Assembly: GCF_027744825.2 (NCBI RefSeq) | Contig: NW_026527054.1 | Location: 1,860,001 to 1,924,000, forward strand | Reading direction: 5' to 3' | Length of the DNA stretch: 64,000 nucleotides | Origin: Synchiropus splendidus | Taxonomy: Eukaryota; Chordata; Actinopteri; Syngnathiformes; Callionymidae | In this document: in pieces, positions 35,028 through 46,965 of the stretch | Position numbering within the stretch: position 1 is the first letter of the stretch | Layout: every line of letters starts with the position of its first letter | The notes under the pieces: generated by a model | What the model was told of the DNA's origin: nothing | The model's input: only the letters and a program-made list of their open reading frames with translations | Database searches by the model: none | Translations under genes and position numbers: made by a program

Positions 35028-38000
35028 ATAAAAATGTTGATAACTTTCAAAAAACACTTCAAACAGCTTAGATTTGATGTGCAACTACTAGAAAGACCCT
35101 TTCTGATATAGTGGGAGGTGAAAATTTCTTGTTCTGAAGCTTCCCTGCAAAGTTATGGCACAATGCAGAAAACGCGTTTTCAGCCTGACATAAGGTTGAT
35201 TTCAGAACGCCAAACATAAAAATGTTGATAACTTTCGAAAAACACTTCAAACAGCTTAGATTTGATGTGCAACTACTAGAAAGACCCTTTCTGCTATAGT
35301 GGGACGTGAAAATTTCATGTTCTGAAGTTTCCCTGCAAAGTTATGGCACAATGCAGAAAATGCGTTTTCAATAAGGTGCGATCCGGAACGCCAAACATAA
35401 AAATGTTGATAACTTTCGAAAAGCACTTCAGACAGCTTAGATTTGTTGTGCAACTACTAGAAAGACCCTTTCTGCTATAGTGGGAGGTGAAAATTTCATA
35501 TTCTGCAGCTTTCCTGCAAAGTGATGACACCATGCAGAAAACGCGTTTTCAGCCTGAGATAAGGTTGATTCCGGAACGCCACACATAAGAATGTTGATAA
35601 CTTTGGAAAAAGACTTCAGACAGGTTAGATTTGATGTGCAACTACTAGAAGGACCCTTTCTGCAATAGTGGCAGGTTAAAATTTCATGTTCTGAAGCATC
35701 CCTCCAAAGTTATGGCACAATGCAGAAAACGCGTTTACAGCCTGAGATTAGGTCGATTCCGGAAAGCCAAACATAAAAATGTTGATAACTTTGGAAAAAC
35801 ACTTCAGACAGCTTAGATTTGATGTGCAACTGCTGGAAAGAGCCTATCTGCTATAGTGGAAGTTGAAAATTTCATGTTCTGAAGCTTCCCTGCAAAGTTA
35901 TGGCACATTGCAGAAAACGCGTTTACAGCCTGAGATAAGGTGGGTTCCGGAACGCCAAACGTAAAAATGTCGAAAACTTTCGAAAAACACTTCAGACAGC
36001 TTAGATTTGATGTGCAACTCCGAGAAAGACCCTTTCTGCTATAGTGGAAGTTTAAAATTTCATGGTCTGAAGCTTCCTTGCAAAGTTATGGCACAATGCC
36101 GAAAACGCGTTTTCAGCCTGAGATAAGGTCGATTCCGGAACGCCAAACATAAAAGTGTTGATAACTTTGAAAAGACACTTCAGACAGCTTAGATTTGATG
36201 TGCAACTACTAGAAAGACCTTTTCTGCTATAGCGAAAGTTTAAAATTTCATGTTCTGAAGCTTCCCTGCAAAGTTATGGCACAATGCAGAAAACACGTCT
36301 TCAGCCTGAGATAAGATAGATTCTGGTACGCCAAACATAAAAGTGTTGATAACTTTGGAAAAACACTTCATACTGCTTAGATTTGATGTGCAACTACTAG
36401 AAAGACCGTTTCTGCTATAGTGGGAGGTGAAAATTCGATGTTCTGAAGCTTCCCTGCAAAGTTATGGCACCATGCGTAAAACATGTTTTCAGCCTGAGAT
36501 AAGGTCGATTCCGGAACGCCAAACATAAAAATATTGATAACTTTGGAAAAACTCTTTAGACAGCTTAGATTTGATGTGCAACTACTCGAAAGACCCTTTC
36601 TGCTATAGTGGGAGTTGAAAATTTCATGTTCTGAAGCTTTCCTGCAAAGTTACGGCACAATGCGTAAAACGCGTTTTCAGCCTGAGATAAGGTTGATTCC
36701 GGAACACCAAACATGAAAGTGTTGATAACTTTGGAAAAACTCTTTAGACAGGTTAGATTTGATGTGCAACTACTAGAAAGACCGTTTCTGCTATAATGGG
36801 AATTGAAAATTTCATGTTCTGAAGCTTTCCTCCAAAGTTATGCCACAATGCAGAAAACGCGCTCACAGCCTGAGATAAGGTGGGTTCCGGAACGCCAAAC
36901 ATAAAAATGTTGATAACTTTGGAAGAACACTTCAGACAGCTTAGATTTGATGTGCAACTACTAGAAAAACCCTTTCTACTATAGTGGGAGGTGAAAATTT
37001 GATGTTCTGAAGCTTCTCTGCAAAGTTATGAAACAATGTGTAAAAGGCGTTTTCAGCCTGAGATAAGGTCGATTCCGGAACGCCAAACATGAAAATGTTG
37101 ATAACTTTGGAAAAACACTTCAGACAGCTTAGATTTGATGTGCAACAACAAGACAGACCCTTTCTGCAATAGTGGGAGGTTAAAATTTCATATTCTGAAG
37201 TTTCCTGCAAAGTTATGGCACAATGCAGAAAACGCGTTTTCAGCTTGAGATAAGGTGGGTTCCCGAACGCCAAACATAAAAATGTTGAAAAGTTTGGAAA
37301 AACACTTCAGACAGCTAAGATTTGATGTGCAACTACAAGACAGACCCTTTCTGCAATAGTGGGTGGTGAATATTTGATGATCTGAAGCTTCCCACCAAAG
37401 TTATGGCACAATGCGTAAAACGCGTTTTCAGCCTGAGATAAGGTCGATTCCGGAACGCCAAACATAAAAATGTTAATAACTTTGGAAAAACACTTCAGAC
37501 AGCTTAGATTTGATGTGCAACTACTAGAAAGACCGTTTCTGCTTTAGTGGGAGGTGAAAATTCGATGTTCTGAAGTTTCCCTGCAAAGTTATGGCACCAT
37601 GTGTAAAACGCGTTTTCAGCCTGAGATAAGGTCGATTCCGGAACGCCAAAAATAAAAATATTGATAACTTTGGAAAAACTCTTTAGACAGCTTAGATTTG
37701 ATGTGCAACTACTAGAAAGACCCTTTCTGCTATCGTGGGAGGTTAAAATTTCATGTTCTGAAGCTTCCCTGCAAAGTCATGTCACAATGCAGGAAACGCG
37801 TTTTCAGCCTGAGATAAGGTCGATTCCGGAACGCCAAACATAAAAGTGTTGATAACTTTGGAAAAACACTTCAGAAAGCTTCAATTTGATGTGCACCTAC
37901 TAGAAAGACCCTTTCTGCTATAGTGGGAGGTGAAAATTTCATGTTCTGGAGCTTACCTACAAAGTTTTGGCACAATGCAGAAAACGCGTTTTCAGCCTGA

Positions 38001-38215
38001 GATAAGGTGGGTTCCAGAACGCCAAACATAAAAATGTTGATAACTTTGGTAAAACACTTCAGACAGCTTAGATTTGATGTGCAACTACTAGAAAGACCCT
38101 TTCTGCTATAGTGGGAAGTTAAAATTTCATGTTCTGAAGCTTTCCTGCAAAGTTATGGCAGAATGCGTAAATCGTGTTTTCAGCCTGAGATAAGGTCCAT
38201 TCCGGAACGCCAAAC
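35028..38215. repeat. 17-monomer higher-order repeat, copy 2 (3188 bp)
   Basis: The same ordered markers as copy 1 at +3188 bp, with only scattered point differences. It contains the CTACTAGAAGGACC/GCAATAGTGGCAGG monomer near 35640 that the next copy lacks. Confidence 0.93.
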
Positions 38216-41215
38216 ATAAAAATGTTGATAACTTTCAAAAAACACTTCAAACAGCTTAGATTTGATGTGCAACTACTAGAAAGACCCTTTCTGATATAGT
38301 GGGAGGTGAAAATTTCTTGTTCTGAAGCTTCCCTGCAAAGTTATGGCACAATGCAGAAAACGCGTTTTCAGCCTGACATAAGGTTGATTTCAGAACGCCA
38401 AACATAAAAATGTTGATAACTTTCGAAAAACACTTCAAACAGCTTAGATTTGATGTGCAACTACTAGAAAGACCCTTTCTGCTATAGTGGGACGTGAAAA
38501 TTTCATGTTCTGAAGTTTCCCTGCAAAGTTATGGCACAATGCAGAAAATGCGTTTTCAATAAGGTGCGATCCGGAACGCCAAACATAAAAATGTTGATAA
38601 CTTTCGAAAAGCAGTTCAGACAGCTTAGATTTGTTGTGCAACTACTAGAAAGACCCTTTCTGCTATAGTGGGAGGTGAAAATTTCATATTCTGCAGCTTT
38701 CCTGCAAAGTGATGACACCATGCAGAAAACGCGTTTTCAGCCTGAGATAAGGTTGATTCCGGAACGCCACACATAAGAATGTTGATAACTTTGGAAAAAG
38801 ACTTCAGACAGGTTAGATTTGATGTGCAACTGCTGGAAAGAGCCTATCTGCTATAGTGGAAGTTGAAAATTTCATGTTCTGAAGCTTCCCTGCAAAGTTA
38901 TGGCACATTGCAGAAAACGCGTTTACAGCCTGAGATAAGGTGGGTTCCGGAACGCCAAACATAAAAATGTCGAAAACTTTCGAAAAACACTTCAGACAGC
39001 TTAGATTTGATGTGCAACTCCGAGAAAGACCCTTTCTGCTATAGTGGAAGTTTAAAATTTCATGGTCTGAAGCTTCCTTGCAAAGTTATGGCACAATGCC
39101 GAAAACGCGTTTTCAGCCTGAGATAAGGTCGATTCCGGAACGCCAAACATAAAAGTGTTGATAACTTTGAAAAGACACTTCAGACAGCTTAGATTTGATG
39201 TGCAACTACTAGAAAGACCTTTTCTGCTATAGCGAAAGTTTAAAATTTCATGTTCTGAAGCTTCCCTGCAAAGTTATGGCACAATGCAGAAAACACGTCT
39301 TCAGCCTGAGATAAGATAGATTCTGGTACGCCAAACATAAAAGTGTTGATAACTTTGGAAAAACACTTCATACTGCTTAGATTTGATGTGCAACTACTAG
39401 AAAGACCGTTTCTGCTATAGTGGGAGGTGAAAATTCGATGTTCTGAAGCTTCCCTGCAAAGTTATGGCACCATGCGTAAAACATGTTTTCAGCCTGAGAT
39501 AAGGTCGATTCCGGAACGCCAAACATAAAAATATTGATAACTTTGGAAAAACTCTTTAGACAGCTTAGATTTGATGTGCAACTACTCGAAAGACCCTTTC
39601 TGCTATAGTGGGAGTTGAAAATTTCATGTTCTGAAGCTTTCCTGCAAAGTTACGGCACAATGCGTAAAACGCGTTTTCAGCCTGAGATAAGGTTGATTCC
39701 GGAACACCAAACATGAAAGTGTTGATAACTTTGGAAAAACTCTTTAGACAGGTTAGATTTGATGTGCAACTACTAGAAAGACCGTTTCTGCTATAATGGG
39801 AATTGAAAATTTCATGTTCTGAAGCTTTCCTCCAAAGTTATGCCACAATGCAGAAAACGCGCTCACAGCCTGAGATAAGGTGGGTTCCGGAACGCCAAAC
39901 ATAAAAATGTTGATAACTTTGGAAGAACACTTCAGACAGCTTAGATTTGATGTGCAACTACTAGAAAAACCCTTTCTACTATAGTGGGAGGTGAAAATGT
40001 GATGTTCTGAAGCTTCTCTGCAAAGTTATGAAACAATGTGTAAAAGGCGTTTTCAGCCTGAGATAAGGTCGATTCCGGAACGCCAAACATGAAAATGTTG
40101 ATAACTTTGGAAAAACACTTCAGACAGCTTAGATTTGATGTGCAACAACAAGACAGACCCTTTCTGCAATAGTGGGAGGTTAAAATTTCATATTCTGAAG
40201 TTTCCTGCAAAGTTATGGCACAATGCAGAAAACGCGTTTTCAGCTTGAGATAAGGTGGGTTCCCGAACGCCAAACATAAAAATGTTGAAAAGTTTGGAAA
40301 AACACTTCAGACAGCTAAGATTTGATGTGCAACTACAAGACAGACCCTTTCTGCAATAGTGGGTGGTGAATATTTGATGATCTGAAGCTTCCCACCAAAG
40401 TTATGGCACAATGCGTAAAACGCGTTTTCAGCCTGAGATAAGGTCGATTCCGGAACGCCAAACATAAAAATGTTAATAACTTTGGAAAAACACTTCAGAC
40501 AGCTTAGATTTGATGTGCAACTACTAGAAAGACCGTTTCTGCTTTAGTGGGAGGTGAAAATTCGATGTTCTGAAGTTTCCATGCAAAGTTATGGCACCAT
40601 GTGTAAAACGCGTTTTCAGCCTGAGATAAGGTCGATTCCGGAACGCCAAAAATAAAAATATTGATAACTTTGGAAAAACTCTTTAGACAGCTTAGATTTG
40701 ATGTGCAACTACTAGAAAGACCCTTTCTGCTATCGTGGGAGGTTAAAATTTCATGTTCTGAAGCTTCCCTGCAAAGTCATGTCACAATGCAGGAAACGCG
40801 TTTTCAGCCTGAGATAAGGTCGATTCCGGAACGCCAAACATAAAAGTGTTGATAACTTTGGAAAAACACTTCAGAAAGCTTCGATTTGATGTGCACCTAC
40901 TAGAAAGACCCTTTCTGCTATAGTGGGAGGTGAAAATTTCATGTTCTGGAGCTTACCTACAAAGTTTTGGCACAATGCAGAAAACGCGTTTTCAGCCTGA
41001 GATAAGGTGGGTTCCAGAACGCCAAACATAAAAATGTTGATAACTTTGGAAAAACACTTCAGACAGCTTAGATTTGATGTGCAACTACTAGAAAGACCCT
41101 TTCTGCTATAGTGGGAAGTTAAAATTTCATGTTCTGAAGCTTTCCTGCAAAGTTATGGCAGAATGCGTAAATCGTGTTTTCAGCCTGAGATAAGGTCCAT
41201 TCCGGAACAACAACC
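38216..41215. repeat. 17-mer HOR, copy 3, missing one monomer (3000 bp)
   Basis: Matches copy 2 except that exactly 188 bp are absent near 38830: AGACAGGTTAGATTTGATG runs straight into CAACTGCTGGAAAGAGCC. The joint is in phase, so this is a single-monomer deletion by homologous exchange rather than a random break. The next unit keeps the monomer. Confidence 0.93.
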
Positions 41216-43980
41216 ATAAAAATGTTGATAACTTTCAAAAAACACTTCAAACAGCTTAGATTTGATGTGCAACTACTAGAAAGACCCTTTCTGATATAGT
41301 GGGAGGTGAAAATTTCTTGTTCTGAAGCTTCCCTGCAAAGTTATGGCACAATGCAGAAAACGCGTTTTCAGCCTGACATAAGGTTGATTTCAGAACGCCA
41401 AACATAAAAATGTTGATAACTTTCGAAAAACACTTCAAACAGCTTAGATTTGATGTGCAACTACTAGAAAGACCCTTTCTGCTATAGTGGGACGTGAAAA
41501 TTTCATGTTCTGAAGTTTCCCTGCAAAGTTATGGCACAATGCAGAAAATGTGTTTTCAATAAGGTGCGATCCGGAACGCCAAACATAAAAATGTTGATAA
41601 CTTTCGAAAAGCACTTCAGACAGCTTAGATTTGTTGTGCAACTACTAGAAAGACCCTTTCTGCTATAGTGGGAGGTGAAAATTTCATATTCTGCAGCTTT
41701 CCTGCAAAGTGATGACACCATGCAGAAAACGCGTTTTCAGCCTGAGATAAGGTTGATTCCGGAACGCCACACATAAGAATGTTGATAACTTTGGAAAAAG
41801 ACTTCAGACAGGTTAGATTTGATGTGCAACTACTAGAAGGACCCTTTCTGCAATAGTGGCAGGTTAAAATTTCATGTTCTGAAGCATCCCTCCAAAGTTA
41901 TGGCACAATGCAGAAAACGCGTTTACAGCCTGAGATAAGGTCGATTCCGGAAAGCCAAACATAAAAATGTTGATAACTTTGGAAAAACACTTCAGACAGC
42001 TTAGATTTGATGTGCAACTGCTGGAAAGAGCCTATCTGCTATAGTGGAAGTTGAAAATTTCATGTTCTGAAGCTTCCCTGCAAAGTTATGGCACATTGCA
42101 GAAAACGCGTTTACAGCCTGAGATAAGGTGGGTTCCGGAACGCCAAACATAAAAATGTCGAAAACTTTCGAAAAACACTTCAGACAGCTTAGATTTGATG
42201 TGCAACTCCGAGAAAGACCCTTTCTGCTATAGTGGAAGTTTAAAATTTCATGGTCTGAAGCTTCCTTGCAAAGTTATGGCACAATGCCGAAAACGCGTTT
42301 TCAGCCTGAGATAAGGTCGATTCCGGAACGCCAAACATAAAAGTGTTGATAACTTTGAAAAGACACTTCAGACAGCTTAGATTTGATGTGCAACTACTAG
42401 AAAGACCTTTTCTGCTATAGCGAAAGTTTAAAATTTCATGTTCTGAAGCTTCCCTGCAAAGTTATGGCACAATGCAGAAAACACGTCTTCAGCCTGAGAT
42501 AAGATAGATTCTGGTACGCCAAACATAAAAGTGTTGATAACTTTGGAAAAACACTTCATACTGCTTAGATTTGATGTGCAACTACTAGAAAGACCGTTTC
42601 TGCTATAGGGGGAGGTGAAAATTCGATGTTCTGAAGCTTCCCTGCAAAGTTATGGCACCATGCGTAAAACACGTTTTCAGCCTGAGATAAGGTCGATTCC
42701 GGAACGCCAAACATAAAAATATTCATAACTTTGGAAAAACTCTTTAGACAGCTTAGATTTGATGTGCAACTACTCGAAAGACCCTTTCTGCTATAGTGGG
42801 AGTTGAAAATTTCATGTTCTGAAGCTTTCCTGCAAAGTTATGGCACAATGCGTAAAACGCGTTTTCAGCCTGAGATAAGGTTGATTCCGGAACACCAAAC
42901 ATGAAAGTGTTGATAACTTTGGAAAAACTCTTTAGACAGCTTAGATTTGATGTGCAACTACTAGAAAGACCGTTTCTGCTATAATGGGAATTGAAAATTT
43001 CATGTTCTGAAGCTTTCCTCCAAAGTTATGCCACAATGCAGAAAACGCGCTCACAGCCTGAGATAAGGTGGGTTCCGGAACGCCAAACATAAAAATGTTG
43101 ATAACTTTGGAAGAACACTTCAGACAGCTTAGATTTGATGTGCAACTACTAGAAAAACCCTTTCTACTATAGTGGGAGGTGAAAATTTGATGTTCTGAAG
43201 CTTCTCTGCAAAGTTATGAAACAATGTGTAAAAGGCGTTTTCAGCCTGAGATAAGGTCGATTCCGGAACGCCAAACATGAAAATGTTGATAACTTTGGAA
43301 AAACACTTCAGACAGCTTAGATTTGATGTGCAACAACAAGACAGACCCTTTCTGCAATAGTGGGAGGTTAAAATTTCATATTCTGAAGTTTCCTGCAAAG
43401 TTATGGCACAATGCAGAAAACGCGTTTTCAGCTTGAGATAAGGTGGGTTCCAGAACGCCAAACATAAAAATGTTGAAAAGTTTGGAAAAACACTTCAGAC
43501 AGCTAAGATTTGATGTGCAACTACAAGACAGACCCTTTCTGCAATAGTGGGTGGTGAATATTTGATGATCTGAAGCTTCCCACCAAAGTTATGGCACAAT
43601 GCGTAAAACGCGTTTTCAGCCTGAGATAAGGTCGATTCCGGAACGCCAAACATAAAAATGTTGATAACTTTGGAAAAACACTTCAGACAGCTTAGATTTG
43701 ATGTGCAACTACTAGAAAGACCGTTTCTGCTTTAGTGGGAGGTGAAAATTCGATGTTCTGAAGTTTCCCTGCAAAGTTATGGCACCATGTGTAAAACGCG
43801 TTTTCAGCCTGAGATAAGGTCGATTCCGGAAAGCCAAAAATAAAAATATTGATAACTTTGGAAAAACTCTTTAGACAGCTTAGATTTGATGTGCAACTAC
43901 TAGAAAGACCCTTTCTGCTATCGTGGGAGGTTAAAATTTCATGTTCTGAAGCTTCCCTGCAAAGTCATGTCACAATGCAG
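41216..43980. repeat. 17-mer HOR, copy 4, truncated
   Basis: Continues the ordered markers at +3000 and then +3188 relative to copy 3, with the missing monomer present (about 41829). It stops near 43980, where the sequence changes to a CCTCACATAAGGTCAATTCCGG monomer that also occurs near 47937 and 61275. The unit is about 2765 bp. Confidence 0.9.
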
Positions 43981-46283
43981 AAAACGCGTTTTCAGCCTCA
44001 CATAAGGTCAATTCCGGAACGCCAAACATAAAAATGTTGATAACTTCGGAAAAACAGTTCAGACAGCTTAGATTTGATGTGCAACTACTAGAAAGACCCT
44101 TTCTGCTATAGTGGGAGGTGAAAATTTCATGTTCTAAAGCTTCCCTGCAAAGTTATGGCACAATGTAGAAAACGCGTTTTCAGCCTGAGATAAGGTGGGT
44201 ACCAGAACGCCAAACATAAAAATGTTGATAACTTTGGAAAAACACTTCAGACAGCTTATATTTGATGTCCAACTACTAGAAAGACCTTTTCTGCTATAGC
44301 ACAAGTTTAAAATTTCATTTTCTGAAGCTTCCCTGCAAAGTTATGGCACAAAGCGTAAAAAGCGTTTTCAGCCTGAGATAAGGTCGATTCCGGAACGTCA
44401 AACATAAAAATGTTGATAACTTTGGAAATACACTTGAGACAGCTTAGATTTGATGTGCAACTACTTGAAGGACCCTTTCTGCTATAGTGGGAGGTTAAAA
44501 TTTCATGTTATGAAGCTTCCCTGCAAAGATATGGCACAATGCAGAAAACGCGTTTTTAGCCTGAGATAAGGTGGGTTCCGGAACGCCAAACATAAAAATG
44601 TTGATAACTTTGGAAAAACACTTCAGACAGCTTAGATTTGATGTGCAACTACTGGAAAGACCCTTTCTGCTGTAGTGGGAGGTGAACATTTCATGTTCTG
44701 AAGCTTCCCTGCAAAGTTATGGCACAATGCGTAAAACGCGTTTTCAGCCTGAGATAAGGTTGATTCCGGAACGCCATACATAACAATGTTGATAACTTTG
44801 GAAAAACACATCAGACAGCTTAGATTTGATGTGCAACTACTAGAAAGACCATTTCTGCTATAGTGGTAGGTTAAAATTTCATGTTCGGAAGCTTCCATGC
44901 AAAGTTATGGCACAATGCAGACAACGCGTTTTCAGCCTGAGATAAGGTCGATTCTGGAACGCCAAACATAAAAATGTTGATAACTTTCGAAAAGCAATTC
45001 AGACAGCTTAGATTTGATGTGCAACTACTAGAAAGACCCTTTCTGCTATAGTGGGAGGTGAACATTTCATGTTCTGAAGCTTCCCTGCAAAGTTATGGCA
45101 CAATGCGTAAAACGCGTTTTCAGCCTGCGATAAGGTCGATTCTGGAACGCCAAACATAAAAATGTTGATAACTTTGGAAAAACACCTCAGACAGCTTAGA
45201 TTTGATGTGCAACTACTAGAAAGACCCTTTCTGCTATAGTGGGAGGTGAACATTTCATTTTCTGAAGCTTCCCTGCAAAGTTATGGCACAATGCAGACAA
45301 GGCGATTTCAGCCTGAGATAAGGTCGATTCTGGAACGCCAAACAGACAAATGTTGATAACTTTCCAAAAACACTTCAGACAGCTTAGATTTGATGTGCAA
45401 CTACTAGAAAGACCCTTTCTGCTATAGTGGGAGGTGAAAATTTCATGTTCTGAAGCTTCCTTACAAAGTTATGGCACAATGCAGAAAATGCGTTTTCAGC
45501 CTGAGATAATGTTGATTCCGGAACGCCAATCGTAAAAATGTTGATAACTTTGGAAAAACACTTCAGGCAGCTTAGATTTGATGTGCAACTACGAGAAAGA
45601 CCCTTTCTGCTATAGTGGGAGGTGAAATTTTCATTTTCTGAAGCTTCCCAGCAAAGTTATGGCTCAAAGCGTAAAAAGCGTTTTCAGCCTGTGATAAGGT
45701 CGATTCCGGAACGCCAAACATAAAAATGTTGATAACTTTGGAAAAACACTTCAGACAGCTTAGATTTGATGTGCAACTACGAGAAAGACCCTTTCTGCAA
45801 TAGTGGGAGGTGAACATTTCATGTTCGGAAGCTTCCCAGCAAAGTTATGGCACAATGCGTAAAACGCGTTTTCAGCCTGAGATAAGGTCGATTCCGGAAC
45901 GCCATACATAACAATGTTGATAACTTTAGAAAAACACATCAGACAGCTTAGATTTGATGTGCAGCTACTAGAAAGATCCTTTCTGCTATAGTGGGAGGTC
46001 AAAATTTCATGTTCTGAAGCTTCCCTGGAAAGTTATGGGACAATGCAGAAAACGAATTTTCATCCTGAGATAAGGTGGGTTCTGAAACGCCAAACGTAAA
46101 AATGTTGATCACTTTGGAACAACACTTCAGACAGCTTAGATTTGATGTGCAAGTACTAGAAAGACCCTTTCTGTTATAGTGGGAGGTGAAAATTTCATGT
46201 TCTGAAGCTTCCCTGCAAAGTTATGGCACAATGCGTAAAACGTGTTTTCAGCCTGAGATAAGGTCGATTCAGGAGCACCAAAC
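43981..46283. repeat. Satellite block, source or partner of a 21-monomer duplication
   Basis: About 12 monomers with markers TATTTGATGTCCAACTAC, CACAAAGCGTAAAAAGCG, CCATACATAACAATG and CCAAACAGACAAATG. From 43981 to about 45540 these recur at +3942 bp (21 x 188 - 6). No gene seen. Confidence 0.88.
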
Positions 46284-46965
46284 ATAAAAATGTTGATAAC
46301 TTTCGAAAAACACTTCAGACAGATTAGATTTGATGTGCCACTATTAGAAAGACCCTGTTTGTCATAGTGGGAGCTGAAAATTTTATGTTCTGATGCTTCC
46401 CTGCAAAGTTAAGGAACAATGCAGAAAACGCGTTTTCAGCCTGAGATAAGGTGGGTTCCGGAACGCCAAACATAAAACTGTTGATAACTTTGTAAAAACA
46501 CTTCAGACAGCTTAGATTTGATGTGCAACTACTAGAAAGAGCCTTTCTGCTACAGTGGGTGGTTAAAATTTCATGTTCTGAAGCTTCCTTGCAAAGTTAT
46601 GGCATAAAGCAGAAAACGCGTTTTCAGCCTGAGACAAGGTTGGTTCCGGAACGCCAAACATGAAAATGTTGATAACTTTGGAAAAAACATTTCAGACAGC
46701 TTAGATTTGATGTGCAACTACTAGAAAGACCCTTTCTGCTATAGTAGGTGTTGAAAATTTCATGTTCTGAAGATTCCCAGCAAAGTTATGGCATAAAGCA
46801 GAAAACGCGTTTTCAGCCTGAGACAAGGTGGGTTCCGGAACGCCAAACATAAGAATGTTGATAACTTTGGAAAACCACTTCAGACAGCTTAGATTTGATG
46901 TGCAACTACTAGCCTTTCTGCTATAGTGGGAGGTGAAAATTTCATTTTCTGAAGCTTCCCTGCAA
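46284..46965. repeat. Satellite segment shared with 53605-54280
   Basis: Recurs at +7321 bp. It is marked by CAGACAGATTAGATTTG, CCTGTTTGTCATAGTGGG, GTTAAGGAACAATG, CATAAAACTG and a 182-bp monomer (CTACTAGCCTTTCTG near 46906). A third, more diverged copy of its first monomer lies near 60400. Near 46965 the type switches to the 17-mer HOR family. Confidence 0.85.
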
